The notes below the pieces were generated by a model that saw only the letters and a list, made by a program, of their open reading frames with translations, did no database searches and had not been told where the DNA came from. 64,000 bases of DNA from Crossaster papposus (taxonomy: Eukaryota; Echinodermata; Asteroidea; Velatida; Solasteridae). Positions within the stretch are counted from its first letter, which is position 1. Each line of letters opens with the position of its first letter. Positions 1 through 10,761 of this stretch are shown piece after piece. The stretch spans positions 1 through 64,000 of the forward strand of contig JBAIAA010000098.1 of the NCBI GenBank assembly GCA_037893245.1, in the 5' to 3' direction. The position numbers were made by a program, and so were the translations under genes.

Positions 1-1392
1 AATTTATACAAAATTCAACTTTTATTGAACATGCCAGCTCACCAGGTGCCATGAATTTACAGGATGCTTGAGACTACTATTCACTGCAGTCAAGTAAGTT
101 TTTTGTGGTCATAATTAATTCAGTAGTTTTGTTTTGTGATGCTTCAACATGTTGTACATGTATATTACTTTTCAATACAGAGTACATGTACATGTAATTA
201 GATTCAATGTGCAGAATATTCAATTTATTTTGCCAATGTAAATGTTATATTTTATTTCATCATCAAACAAGGAAACAGATATTCGCAGTTACAATTAACT
301 AACAAAATGTAAGATATACATGTACTACTAGTGAACAATTTAAATTCTGTTTGCTGTGCATGCCTACATGTAAAGTTTAAATTCTGAATTGGAAATGTTG
401 AGAACCCCATGTCACAGCAGTGTGTTGTACAAGCCTATTTTCAAATTAGAATAAGTTGATTGCTTATTTATTTGATGTTGCAGTTACATTCTTGCTGGTG
501 ATTTCTTAATGATTTAGATTTTCTTTCAATAACGATACAGTAATTTTAACTGTAAAACTGCTGATAATCACTGGGTTTGTTTGCAATTCGGGCGATTCAC
601 AATGCAGTGCGCCACCAAGCGTTTGACTCAAAAGAGCCACTTTTAAACTGTACAGTCGACTTCTTCCGTATACTGTAGTGAAATATCTATTCTTCATTGT
701 TCACGCGAGGTACAACACAAACATAAATGTATCCCGAAGCGTCGTTGATTAAAACATTGTTATTTGCAGAAAAAAAATGGAATTTTAATTGTGCGCGTCC
801 AAAAAGACGTAAAAACTGATGAGTTTATGCAAAATCAATACCGTTTTTCAAACTGATGCCGACTTTTCTCCATGATGCACTGCAGGTATAGCAGGATTTG
901 CGCCTCCAACGGCAGCTTCTAGGTATTGTGAATCGCTCGAATTGAAGCCTTATAACCCTTAACCCCCAAGTGTTTCGATTAATTTTCATTACGTTTGCAC
1001 CTTTGTAATTTTAAATTGATTAAGGTGAACAAATGTTAGGATCCTTTCACAAAATTTCATATGTGCCTTTTATATAAATAGTGAATCCTTTGTTCTTTAA
1101 TCAATTAGCATATTTCCCAAAGATTGATTTTGGTTGAAATTTTGTTTTATGGGAGGTAGCTATAGTTCCAAAAAACACAATGCCACTAAAATTTGCCTGT
1201 CAATTCTTACTGGACTAATAGTTAGAGTGACATTTTGGGGGGAACATATACTGTAGATTTTATTTTTCTATATAAACTAAATAGAAAAAAATAAGTTTTA
1301 CAACTTGCATTGTTTAATTACATTCGAATTGAAAAACGGAGGGTGCATGCCTGGCTATATGCACACAAAGCTTTTGTTGCGCCTCCAGCAGA
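1..1392. other. AT-rich intergenic sequence
   Basis: No convincing coding region, RNA gene or structured repeat is seen here. The sequence is AT-rich with scattered tacatgtac-type palindromic words, which recur through the window. The one short open frame on the minus strand (506-697) has no recognisable domain and is probably chance. Confidence 0.5.
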
Positions 1393-1587
1393 GCATTTTG
1401 TTGTTTATATAGGCACATTTGACACCAAATTTGAAGATAAATTCTCCTGCAATTATTTGTTTTCCCAAAGGGGGAGTTGAAACTTCCATGATTACTTAAT
1501 TCATTGACCTTGTACATGGGGCACACTATGATACACTGTTGAAAAGAGTAAAGCCCTTAAATAATTGGATTAACATTTTCATTTTTG
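1393..1587 (+). repeat. Direct repeat, copy 1 of 2
   Basis: About 190 bp from gcattttgttg to the run catttttg recurs with few differences at 1844-2029. Copy 1 contains a gggggagttg stretch that is shortened in copy 2. The pair lies just downstream of the RecQ-like gene (minus strand) and may be a local duplication or two copies of a small non-autonomous element. No coding signal is seen. Confidence 0.8.
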
Positions 1588-1843
1588 CATATTAATTTCA
1601 TAAAAATTTCACCATTTCCCCCAGCTCTTTCAAGGTTAAATTAATACCTTATTTTCATCTTATATTTGTGGTCGACCCCGTTTAGTTCCTCATAGTCGGC
1701 TTTGCAATACTGTGGCTACACATTTTATTAATATCCACAGGAATAATGTCAAAAACATGCGAGATAAAGGGGTCCACATAGCGATGGAATTAAAAAATGT
1801 GATTTCAACCAGTCAAATCTGTGGTACCATTCTACATGACCCA

Positions 1844-2029
1844 GCATTTTGTTGTTTATATAGGCACATTTGACACCAAATATGAAAATAAATTCTCCTG
1901 CAATTATTTGTTTTCCCCAAGGAAACTTCCATGATTACTTAATTCATTGACCTTGTACATGGGGCACACTATGATACACTGTTGAAAAGAGTAAAGCCCT
2001 TGAATAATTGGATTAACATTTTCATTTTT
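1844..2029 (+). repeat. Direct repeat, copy 2 of 2
   Basis: Second copy of the repeat at 1393-1587. It is bracketed by near-identical short words: attctacatgaccca ends just inside its left edge (1829-1843) and attctacgtgaccca follows it (2032-2046). That pattern could be a target-site duplication or an unequal-exchange footprint. The copy ends about 40 bp from the stop codon of the RecQ-like gene. Confidence 0.8.
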
Positions 2030-2069
2030 AGATTCTACGTGACCCACATAATACTGACAATGCATGCAC

Positions 2070-4586
2070 TTAATCACTATCACTACTACTGGCAATAATT
2101 GCTTCCTGGTACTCATCAGAAGCTTCCCCATCATCAGACGCTTCACTGCATTCATCTAAATTTAGGTCTTCGTCTCTGAATGATGCCTGTTTTTCCAGAG
2201 AGGGCCGCTGTAATTTGTCACAAACAATTCCCCAAACATCTAATGCAATTTGATGGCTTGGAAAAGCATAACGCTGTTTGAAGGAATTGAAATCAAATTC
2301 AACATTGCATTCTTGAACAATCTTCTCTAAAATTGCATGTGAGAAACCACTCACAATGTCAGCACCGCCATACACGTGTTCTGATTCCTCCTGCAGGAGA
2401 CCGAGTCTGTACTCTTCTAGAGCCTGTTCCAGCTTGTCAACATTACCTGGTGTAGGAATGTTGATAGGCAACTCAACTGTACTATGCTTTTCTTCTAGAG
2501 CATTCCGCATGTTTTGCTCAAATGGAGTAACATCACAAGAACGGCACTGACAAGTCTTGGCGCAGACATCACAACAATCATGCAATGTAACATGAATGCT
2601 AGATTTTTCCCCAAATACTTCTCTGATGAACTCCCTCCTGCAACGACTTCCTGCAAGAAAGTCTTTCATACTCTTTGTCGTAGCTCTGCCAACACTGTCA
2701 CCAGGGTAACACAATGTTATTGCAACACTTTGTTTACCATCTCTCCCTATTCTGCCGCTCATTTGCATGTAATCGTCTAAATCAATGGTGTGACCACACA
2801 AGATGGTACGGTATACTCCCTTTGAGTCAACTCCCATGCCATATGCTATTGTTGAAATCAGAATCCTCACACTGCCGTCTTTATCTGCCATACTGTCTAT
2901 GATGTGCTTCTGGATGTCATCTTGTGTGTTGGTATGATACATGTTCACATACTGGTGATGACTAGATGGCAGTAGGGCAAGAAATGTGGCAAAGATGTCA
3001 CTGACAACTTTTCTGGATTGGCAGTATATGATAGCCCTCTCACAAGAACCTCCTTCGGTTTTGACTTCATCGATCATCCATTTAAAAATGCTATCAAAGT
3101 CCTTTGTGCGAGATCTCAGTACTACATGTTTAATGTTTATCTTCTCTGGCGATTTCTTAACCAAGACATAATTGCGCAGACCCAGATTGTCAGTAATAAA
3201 ACTTCTGACTTCTTTGGTAGCTGTTGCAGTAAGTGCTGCTGTGGGAACAACTGCTTTCATTTTAGCTCGAACTTCACCCAGTTTCCCATACGCACTCCGG
3301 AATGCTTTTGTATTTCCCGATGAATTTCCCCTATATGAAGAAAGATGGAAAGAATACAAAACAATACTGATGTCAGATGATCACTTTAAATGTAATACAA
3401 TATCATGAAAATGCAAGTGTGACTGTAAAATCCTCCAGTACATCACCCTGTGTCATTCTAAGAATTTAGATAGTGTGAAGAGGCCTATACTAGTACCAGT
3501 TATGAAATTGTAAAAGTGTAGTTTTGGACCCTGTTCCATTATAACTTATAAGAACAAAGACTGTGACTCATTGCCGTAGTTCAAGGGGTATATGCTCACA
3601 CGTAAGAAAGTAACACTTTTATACCCAAACCTGCAGTGACTGGTGTATGATCTATATAGCATGTATAGTCACCAGTCAAATATCCACAAATTTCTACGGA
3701 AAGAATGTTGTAACCTGACGCTACGTTTTTTCTTTATAATTATCATCTCAATGTCCCAATGAAGGTCAATCAGTGCAAACATTTTAAAAATGAATCTGGG
3801 ACTGAGAAACATTTCCAATTTTGTTAGGAAATACTTTAAAATTGGTCTCGACTCCCCATAGAATTTGTACACAACCGCTGAAGTAGCGTTACTGCCGTTA
3901 GGATATAGTAGTAGTACTATTCTTTCCATTTAATTGTCGCCAGTAGTCCTTGTCCTACACTGAACTTTAAAAGTTTTCCACTCAAACTTGAAACTACTTT
4001 GAAGTTGTTAAGCTTGAGAAAACAAGTCCCTAAGTTACACCACCATGGTTACACAGTCCATATTACTCACCATTTTGATACACAGTGACTTTCATCGATG
4101 AAGAAACCACACAGTCGGTCTCTTTATCGCCGAGGAGCACAATAGGTCTTTTCCATTGTCACCAAGCAAACTCTCTGGGTTTGTGAACAAAAGAGAGTAC
4201 CGACTTGCGCAGATTCCCTCACGGGTCTCATCGGTGATACTTGATATGTCTACAGCATTGATGCCTAGTTGTTGAGCTCTATTTAACTGATCTGTTATTA
4301 GCGATTTGAGTGGCATAACAATTATAGCAACAGAGTGAATACGTTCCTCAACATGCTGAACGGGCTTTAGTCCACGGAGAAAGTCAACGCAAATTGGTGC
4401 TGCCTGAAATATGCAACTTTTCCCAAAACCTGTTGGAAGGCTCACGAATAAATCCTGTCCTTTCAAGAAAGACTCCAAGGCAGAATATTGTTCACTTTTG
4501 AAACCTTCTGGCAAACCGAGTCTTTCCGAAGCGTGTACAATTGCTCTTGGAATGTCAACGTTCTTGAAATTAATGGACGTCGCCAT
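2070..4586 (-). CDS. RecQ-like DNA helicase, two coding exons, one frameshift
   Basis: Superfamily 2 helicase of the RecQ type, predicted to unwind DNA using ATP. Exon 1 (4586-4071) starts at the ATG for MATSINFKN and carries the Walker A motif LPTGFGKS near residue 50. The DExH motif IDESHC lies just before the donor. Exon 2 (3330-2070) carries TATAT, the AIIYCQS motif IV, ILISTIAYGMGVD motif V and the QMSGRIGRDG arginine-finger motif, then a Cys-rich RecQ zinc-binding region and an acidic tail. The intron 4070-3331 has GT-AG ends and joins in phase (TG|G). A one-base frame change near 4112-4125 separates the AIKRP frame from the IDESHC frame, so this copy is either a pseudogene or carries a sequencing indel. 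The length (~600 residues) is short for a vertebrate RecQ paralogue. No HRDC domain is seen. Confidence 0.8.
3331..4070 (-). other. Intron of RecQ-like gene
   Basis: Donor gtgagt at 4070-4065 and acceptor catatag ending at 3331. Joining the flanks restores the W-G-N-S-S-G reading frame leading into AYGKLGEVRAK, as expected of a RecQ domain 1. The intron holds no recognised element. Confidence 0.8.
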
Positions 4587-4914
4587 TACATTACGGATAT
4601 ATGTACATGTACACACGTACACGCGCGCACGGTGTACAAAACTACCAGTCTGTTGTTTTGTACATAGATACATGTATGTACATGTATGTATGTAAATGTG
4701 CATGATCGTCATTTGTGTGAACCAATCAGTGAAGAGTATTGTGCGTGGGGGCGGAATAATGTTTCCCCGTTTTTTTCCGGGGAAGTTGAGCAAACCGACT
4801 GGACTGTCTTCGGGTGTGAGTCTGACGGGCTGGCTGCGTATGCGCATGCTCGGACGCCACGTCGTGTGCGCGCGTTGGCGCGGATCGCACGAAAACAGTC
4901 CAGGAAGTGGACTA
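4587..4914 (-). promoter_or_regulatory. Probable 5' flank/promoter of RecQ-like gene
   Basis: Between the RecQ-like ATG and the broken end of the Ngaro-like element lie ~330 bp. They comprise an alternating tacatg/cacgc-rich stretch (4600-4700), a GC-box-like gggggcgg at 4746, an inverted repeat around cccc-gtttttttc-cgggg and a GC-rich block (4850-4910). The promoter role is inferred from position only. The flank may have been formed by the event that cut the Ngaro-like element. Confidence 0.35.
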
Positions 4915-5770
4915 CGTACGAGGCTGCTCCGATTCGGAAACTATGTGACGTATACAGAGAAGTGTTCAACCCAGCAAATTCGAGGCAACGGCGTAGCTGC
5001 CGGCAATAGTAAGAGCGCGGGACAGGCTTTCCATTACAAAACTGAAAGAATGGACCCTCGGTTTTCTGTCTACAACTAATATATTCTAGTAACGCTGCGA
5101 CAGGACATACATTTCTGCAATCCCTACTGTACATTATTACCTCAAAACGTCTGCCTGAACTGTTGTGCTTAAACTTATCTCAAACTATTACTGCACGCTG
5201 TGTAGTCACAGTAACTTGATGGTAACTTATCAGACTCGAATGAGCAGCATCAGAGGTAATCTCATTTATCCTGAGAAATCCAAAAAAGGAACTCGTGAAC
5301 ATAGCTGTGAGCAAAACTCGTTCGTAGTAGTTGCCAACAGTGTGTTCTAATGCCCGTAGTAGTTGCAATAAAACAGGCAAAGTAATCGGTAAACGTTTGT
5401 CGCCTTTGGGTGATACTTTTTGAGTGCCGGCTAATGCCTTTTGAACCAAAAACGACTGCGTCGGGTTACTGACCCGTAACAACTTGTGTACGTAGCTGAT
5501 AGCAGAAATATATGTAACAATCGTGGCGCTTGCCAATCCGAGTGTGTTCAAATATGAAATAAATCTCGCTATCTGTAAATCAGAGATAGGTAGAGTCAAA
5601 GAAATACTCAATGTTCGGCAGAATTGTGACAACATGAACCAAGCTCTCTTATAAGTCTGATGAGTAGATTTTGCGAGTGATACATGCAATAAATGTTTCA
5701 AGTTGTAATCAACATTTCCGGTAGTAGCTGTACTGGAACGCGACAAGGTTCTGCTTGGGCATTTGGACAT
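4709..5770 (-). pseudogene. Ngaro/DIRS-type tyrosine recombinase, broken
   Basis: Integrase of a tyrosine-recombinase retroelement (copy 1). It has an N-terminal SAM-like region (SLAKSTHQTYKRAW), a first catalytic Arg in FFGFLRINEIT, and the HSFRIGAAS motif giving catalytic His and Arg. One in-frame TGA sits at 5180-5182. Homology stops near 4915, just after AASY. The helix with GRWRSDA and the nucleophilic Tyr, present in copy 2 of this window (54.8 kb), is missing and replaced by unrelated GC-rich sequence. The remaining open frame to 4709 is junk read-through. This copy cannot recombine DNA. Confidence 0.85.
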
Positions 5771-7562
5771 ATTGTCTGGAAATTGGCGACCTGTAAACGA
5801 GACAATTTGTCGGCCATAGTATTGTGATGGCCAGGTATATGACGGGCCCGAATTAGTATGTTGTTGTTAAGGCACGTGAGAACAAGTTCTCTTAGAAGTA
5901 CCATGACTTGGCGATTCTTACTGGTTTGGCTGTTAATAATTGATACCATGCACAGCCTCATTGTCACAATTGATACAAATGCGTTTGTCAGCAAGTTTGT
6001 TGCCCCACATTATCATAGCTACCACAATCGGATAAAGTTCCAGGATAGAAATATTAGGTTTAGCCTCGAGTATTTTTTGGAGGCCACGCTCCAAAGAACC
6101 AACTATCACCTAGTACACCACCATAACCTAGCGACCCTGCGGCGTCGGTAAACAGTTGTAAACCGTCAGATGAAGCCCAATCGTGCAAGAAAAATGATTT
6201 TCCATTATAGTTACGTAAAAAGGAGTGCCACACACGCATATCCTCTTTCGCGTCCTTGCTCAGTCTAATGTGGTGATTGTCTCTAATGACTCCCTTAGTA
6301 AGATCGATTAATCTCCTCAAGAATGCTCTACCAGGTACAACCGTGCAACTGAAATTTAACACACCAATTAAGGATTGCATTTCTTTCAAGGTGGCCGAGC
6401 GCCTCTCCAAAAAATTGTCTAAAAGGTTGAGCGCTTTCTGAATTTTATCGCGAGGTAACCGAGCCGCCATTTCAACTGAATCAAGCTCGATGCCTAAAAA
6501 TGTCATGCAGGTACTCGGCCAGAACGTCTTTTTTTGCGCAATGGGTACCTTAATATAGTCGCACATACGCAGAAAGGATCGTGGGTCAGCTTCACAAGCT
6601 GCCGCTGTGTCGTTAATGAAAAGAAAGTCATCCAAAACATGAACCATGTGACGGATTGATAATTTGTCTAACGCGGCCCATTCCAAAGATGAGCTGAACT
6701 CCTCGAAAATCACACACGAGGAGGAGCAGCCCATGGGTAAACAACAGTCAAAATAACATTGATTATTCCACTTAAAACCAAGGAGATGAATGTCATTAGG
6801 ATCGATTGGGATTATCCTGAATGCCGATTCAATATCTGTTTTTGCCATAAAACATCCCAGCCCAATTTCTTTGACTGAAGACACAGCCTGAATAATGCTC
6901 GAGTACTGTACCGTCGAAAGCTCCCGAGGGATACCAGAGTTTACAGAAAAACCTTTTGGGTAAGATAAATGGTGTATAAGACGGTATTCACCCGGGGTCT
7001 TCTTGGGGCACAAACCAATTGGTGAAATAACATACGTATCCCACGGGGGTCTTTCCAGCGGCCCAAGTAGTCGTTGGTGTGATAATTCAACCATGATTTT
7101 GTTTGCAACCACACCAGGCATATCAATTGCCGATTTAAGGTTAGGAGATTCTTTTGTGTTGGGTGACCCCATGTGTCTGATCGAAAAACCAAATGTAAAA
7201 CCATGAATGAGATAGTGGAATTTAGGGGCCCAGTAACCTTGCAGGAATTCAGCCAAAACTGGAGTTGGCAACTGCTCGCGCATCTGACCTTTTGGGGCAG
7301 ATGGCTCCATGGCACTTTTGTTTGGCATTGCAGTAGCAACATTCGTGCGTATATTCACAGTTATTTCGTTTACACTTGCCGAATTTCTGATAACCGAAAC
7401 ATGATCCTGATGGCCAGAAATTGTTCCTATCAAACTTGAACTTTGTACCTGTGACAGGCCACCGTTTACTATATTTGCCCCCTGACGAGGGGACAGCCTG
7501 AAAGGGCCGATTGAGTGGTTTGAACGTAGAATGGAGTGGCCGACACGTATCCCAAAGCTCAT
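5698..7562 (-). pseudogene. Ngaro/DIRS-type reverse transcriptase-RNase H, frameshifted
   Basis: Pol of copy 1. The RT region shows IGLCPKK, LIHHLSYPKG, KTDIESAFRIIP (palm A), LPMGCSSSC (B) and VLDDFLF (C, the LDD form typical of DIRS-like RTs). RNase H begins at LQLFTDAAGSLGYGG. Two frame changes follow: one in the A-run near 6075, one an apparent extra catg near 5950 just before VSIINSQTSKN. The C-terminal half RARHIPGHHNTMADKLSR is at 5870-5780. The RT domain proper begins near 7340 in a frame different from gag, so gag-pol frameshifting or separate initiation is likely. The region 7250-7562 overlaps gag. Confidence 0.85.
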
Positions 7563-8607
7563 AATTCAAAGTGTCCCACATAGGGTTAGGTAGGGTCGGG
7601 ATCCACTTTCGAAATTGGGAGTCGTATAACTTCCAATTGCCCCCGAGGGCATGTAATATGCGGATGCGTTTTACATATGCAAGGAGCTGCGGGAGGCATT
7701 CATACTTGGTAGTGTAAATTGAAATAAAAACATAGAACGCATCCATCCACTTTTCTATTGTGGAAACTGTGGGATGTGCCTTTTTGTACTTTAAGTTATT
7801 GTGGCTATCGACATAAATATGAGATGTGGCTTCATGGGCCTGGCGATCCCCCTCATCACTCGTCTCCCCAAGAAGTCGATGCAATTCTACATACTGGTTG
7901 GACACAATTTTGTCTTTTACCTTAGCATCGACACCGAGGTCTAACGGTAGAGAGAGGGATCGAAAACCCGAAGGGCTGGTGTCGTTATTCTCACCATCCG
8001 AGTCGTCAGCCCCGATGATATCATTGATGTGGTCTGCAACAGCTTCCGGTAGAGGATCGTTTACCACCAAGGGTTGGGGAACCGAAGATGTGTGCCCTGA
8101 TGACGAAGATTTGTCCTTGACCAGCTCCGTCATTAAATCCCGAATAGCAGACATGAGGCCCTCAATCGCATGAATGGAAGACTCCATAGCTTATATCTTG
8201 TCTGTCTTTTTGGTGATGTCACTCACTTGCTTCCTCAGCTCCTGGAGGTCCTTATTGACATCACTGATATTAAGCCGTGGACGCTTGGTAGCTCCCTGAG
8301 CAGTATCCCGGAAATGTGCCACATTGTTATTCGCCACCCGGGTAGATTGCCTTCTGGGTACCCGAGACCGAGAATTGTCCTCACCTGACTGGACTAGCAA
8401 AGGAACACTGTCGCCCCCTGGAACCGACGGGGGGTCAGGTAACCCATGCTCCTGATCCGGTGGTGTATGAATGATGGCAGACACTGTATGGATTTGGCTT
8501 GCAGGCCGATCTAGCTGTGCATCTGCAGATGTTGAAGACTGGCGCGTCACTTGGCCACTTTCCGGACGCTCCACTCGCGTCCGCCTGGGATTCCTCCGCG
8601 GAGGCAT
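7249..8607 (-). pseudogene. Gag-like ORF of Ngaro-like element copy 1
   Basis: One reading frame broken only by a TAA at 8191-8193. The N-terminal part (8607-8191) is basic and Ser/Pro-rich, beginning MPPRRNPRR, and ends in a short helical stretch DLQELRKQVSD. The second part (from ATG 8187) ends in zinc-knuckle-like Cys/His clusters: a CCCH pattern CFGYQKFGKCKRNNCEYTH near 7400 and CCYCNAKQKCHGAIC after it. Position immediately upstream of RT supports a nucleic-acid-binding Gag. No close cellular family is recognised. Confidence 0.7.
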
Positions 8608-8898
8608 TGCAAAGCCTCAGGTGATAACTGAATGTTAAAATACAATAATGTGAGAGCAATCAACAAAGCTTCTGTTGCCCGAATTTATTTATCCAAATTC
8701 AAAATTATGTCGGCACCTAAAAAAACCGTAAACAACATCGGATGCATCGTTGAAACGATGTATCAATGTAAGGATGCAGAATACGAGCCAAGTAAGGCGT
8801 CAAAAGATTTTTTTTTTTAATTATTAGGCAATTGCAAACGTTGGCTCGCTTTGTCATGGGTTAAATAAACATGTAGGAACATACATTAGCCTCACCAA

Positions 8899-9185
8899 GC
8901 AAAGTGACAACCACTCCGCTTGAAACTCCAAATCACCGGGCCCATGGTAGGTGCCAACCACTCCGCACTACCGAACGGGAACATTGTGGTAAAACAAAAC
9001 AAAGTGACAACCACTCTGATTACATCACGGGGCACACGCAAAGTGACAAACACTCTGCACTACAAAACATGGGCATTAACCGGCAGGCAAGTGACAACCA
9101 CTCAGCCTAAAAAACACAAAAGAGGAAACACGCGTGCTAAGTGACAACCACTCCACACGACTTGTATGCAACATGACAAACACCC
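8899..9185 (+). repeat. Spaced short repeats, aagtgacaaccactc motif
   Basis: Six or seven copies of a 15-bp core aagtgacaaccactc (variants gccaaccactc, gtgacaaacactc) sit 40-75 bp apart between the gag ORF and the SGNH ORF of the Ngaro-like element. Spacers differ in sequence and length. They could be protein-binding or terminal-repeat motifs of the retroelement. The apparent ORFs across them (8904-9144) are repeat artefacts. Confidence 0.75.
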
Positions 9186-9321
9186 AATGCGCCACCAACG
9201 TCTGCTGAGTCCCATATCGTGATTAAAATTAAAATTAAATTATACTTTTCATTTTCCTTATATATTATTATTGTTTCTTTTTATTTTATTAAAGAATAAA
9301 AGCAAGACAGCTAACATTCTA

Positions 9322-9952
9322 CTTCAATGGGCGTTTCCAGTGCACTCGTTATCCTTATGTAGGTGCCACAATGCACCTCGAATAGACTTGTAAAATCTAT
9401 TCATGCCTATATGACATTTGGGTGAACGCCATCCAAGGAAATCAAATTCAGACTGGAATTCCACATTCTGATGTGTTTCCAAAATAACCCGTACGGTAGG
9501 GCATTGATTAACGTGGAGGTCATTTCATTGAATTCTGCGGCTTTCAGGTTAAAATTTGGGTCTTGGGCTCCGTGCAATTCCCGTTTCAAAACTTGACCAA
9601 CTATAACGAACGTACTATCTGATAACCGGTGTATGTCCTGCACCAAATCAACTAATTGTGACGATACCGTATCGGCTTCCGCACAAGCATTATCAAGATC
9701 ATTTGTCCCCAATTCAACATACAGAATATCCGGTTTATTTCGATGAATTTTCGGGAAGAAGAAACGGCGAAAGTGAGCTATGTTGCAACCTGATCGACCA
9801 TGTGTGGACACTTTAAGTTTAGAAACATCTAAATTGAAATTCGAATTGATCCGTGGGTCGTTCGAATTTCTTATGTACCTCTCTAAATGTTTAAGAAAGG
9901 AGTGGCCAACAACCATTACCGACTTCGGCGCCATGTTTGGAATTATTCGCAT
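9322..9952 (-). pseudogene. SGNH hydrolase ORF linked to Ngaro-like element
   Basis: GDSL/SGNH-fold esterase-like ORF, likely starting at MAPKSV (9934). Block I is VVGHSFLKHL (Ser nucleophile), block II GRSGCN, block III VELGTNDL and block V DGVHPN (Asp and His). An extra AT at 9407-9412 shifts the frame right after DGVHPN. The original tail (GMNRFYKSIRG) continues in another frame to about 9322. Some Ngaro elements carry an SGNH hydrolase ORF. Here it lies upstream of gag rather than after the recombinase, so it may be the 3' end of a second, adjacent copy. Confidence 0.7.
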
Positions 9953-10330
9953 TAACTACACCTCGTTAACTTCGTCGTCTTCTTCCCTCAAATTAATGGA
10001 TCAAAATAGGGGAATAAATGAAATGTAAACTACAAATTCTTGAGTGAAATATTTAGCTTCGCACTCGTTGTATGCCGCCTTCAGAGGAAGAACACGGTGT
10101 CAGTTGGAATACATGTGTACTCAGACATAAATAATGTACACGTCCTTCCAACTGTGGTAGAACCGTGAAAATGGCTTTCTGCCTAGCTGTCGTGCTCGGG
10201 TGACTTCACATACCAATCCCTCATTGTTAGCCATTTTCACAATAGAAGGCCCCGCCCAAAACCGATTATAGTGTTATCCCGCCTCCGTGTAAAGTGACTT
10301 ATCGGCGTTGCCCATAAGTCGTATTTATAT
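9953..10330. other. Gap with no gene; short inverted repeat
   Basis: No coding sequence recognised. An inverted word gtgaaaatggct / agccattttcac lies at about 10166-10242. The region may include the edge of the Ngaro-like copy that owned the SGNH ORF, but no recombinase remnant is visible on the minus strand. Confidence 0.4.
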
Positions 10331-10761
10331 TGTAACAGGCGTGAAAATACTGGTACGAGTACTAAATGATTAAATAGACTGGAGAGATCGTGCTGTGGCT
10401 TCAAAGAATAATAACAGTTTTATTATCTGTACGATGCTTTCAATACTACAAGCACACACTATGCCTAATGCGCATAAACTGAATGTCTATGTGTGTAACA
10501 ATGAGACGGAGCGTCAATGTGTATTGCAATCGAACGTCGAGTAAGACGCGCTCTGTGTACTAGGTCTACCGGGCCAGAACCAGTCACGACCTGAACATTG
10601 ATCTGAATCTCTGAACCCCGAGCACTGATTTGGCTCGTCTTTTATAGCGGTTTGGGCGCGTACATAACGTGTGGAGATAGCGCCTCATAACAAAATGTCC
10701 TTTGCAATACCCTGATTGGTCATAAACCACTCCTGACCTCCATGTATTATTCCAAATCACA
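10331..10761 (+). repeat. LTR-like repeat, copy 1
   Basis: A 431-bp unit beginning TGTAACAGGCGTG and ending AAATCACA, closely matching 49082-49507. The TG...CA ends, a TATA-like ttttatagcgg and a lack of ORFs suit a solo LTR. The flanks do not give a convincing target duplication (atat on the left, ataa on the right) and no internal retroelement genes accompany it, so LTR status is inferred. It begins the larger dispersed unit 10331-12620. Confidence 0.6.

Noticed and set aside
8904-9144. Overlapping ORFs on the plus strand between gag and SGNH
   Set aside because: They are produced by the spaced short repeats; no domain and no stable composition.
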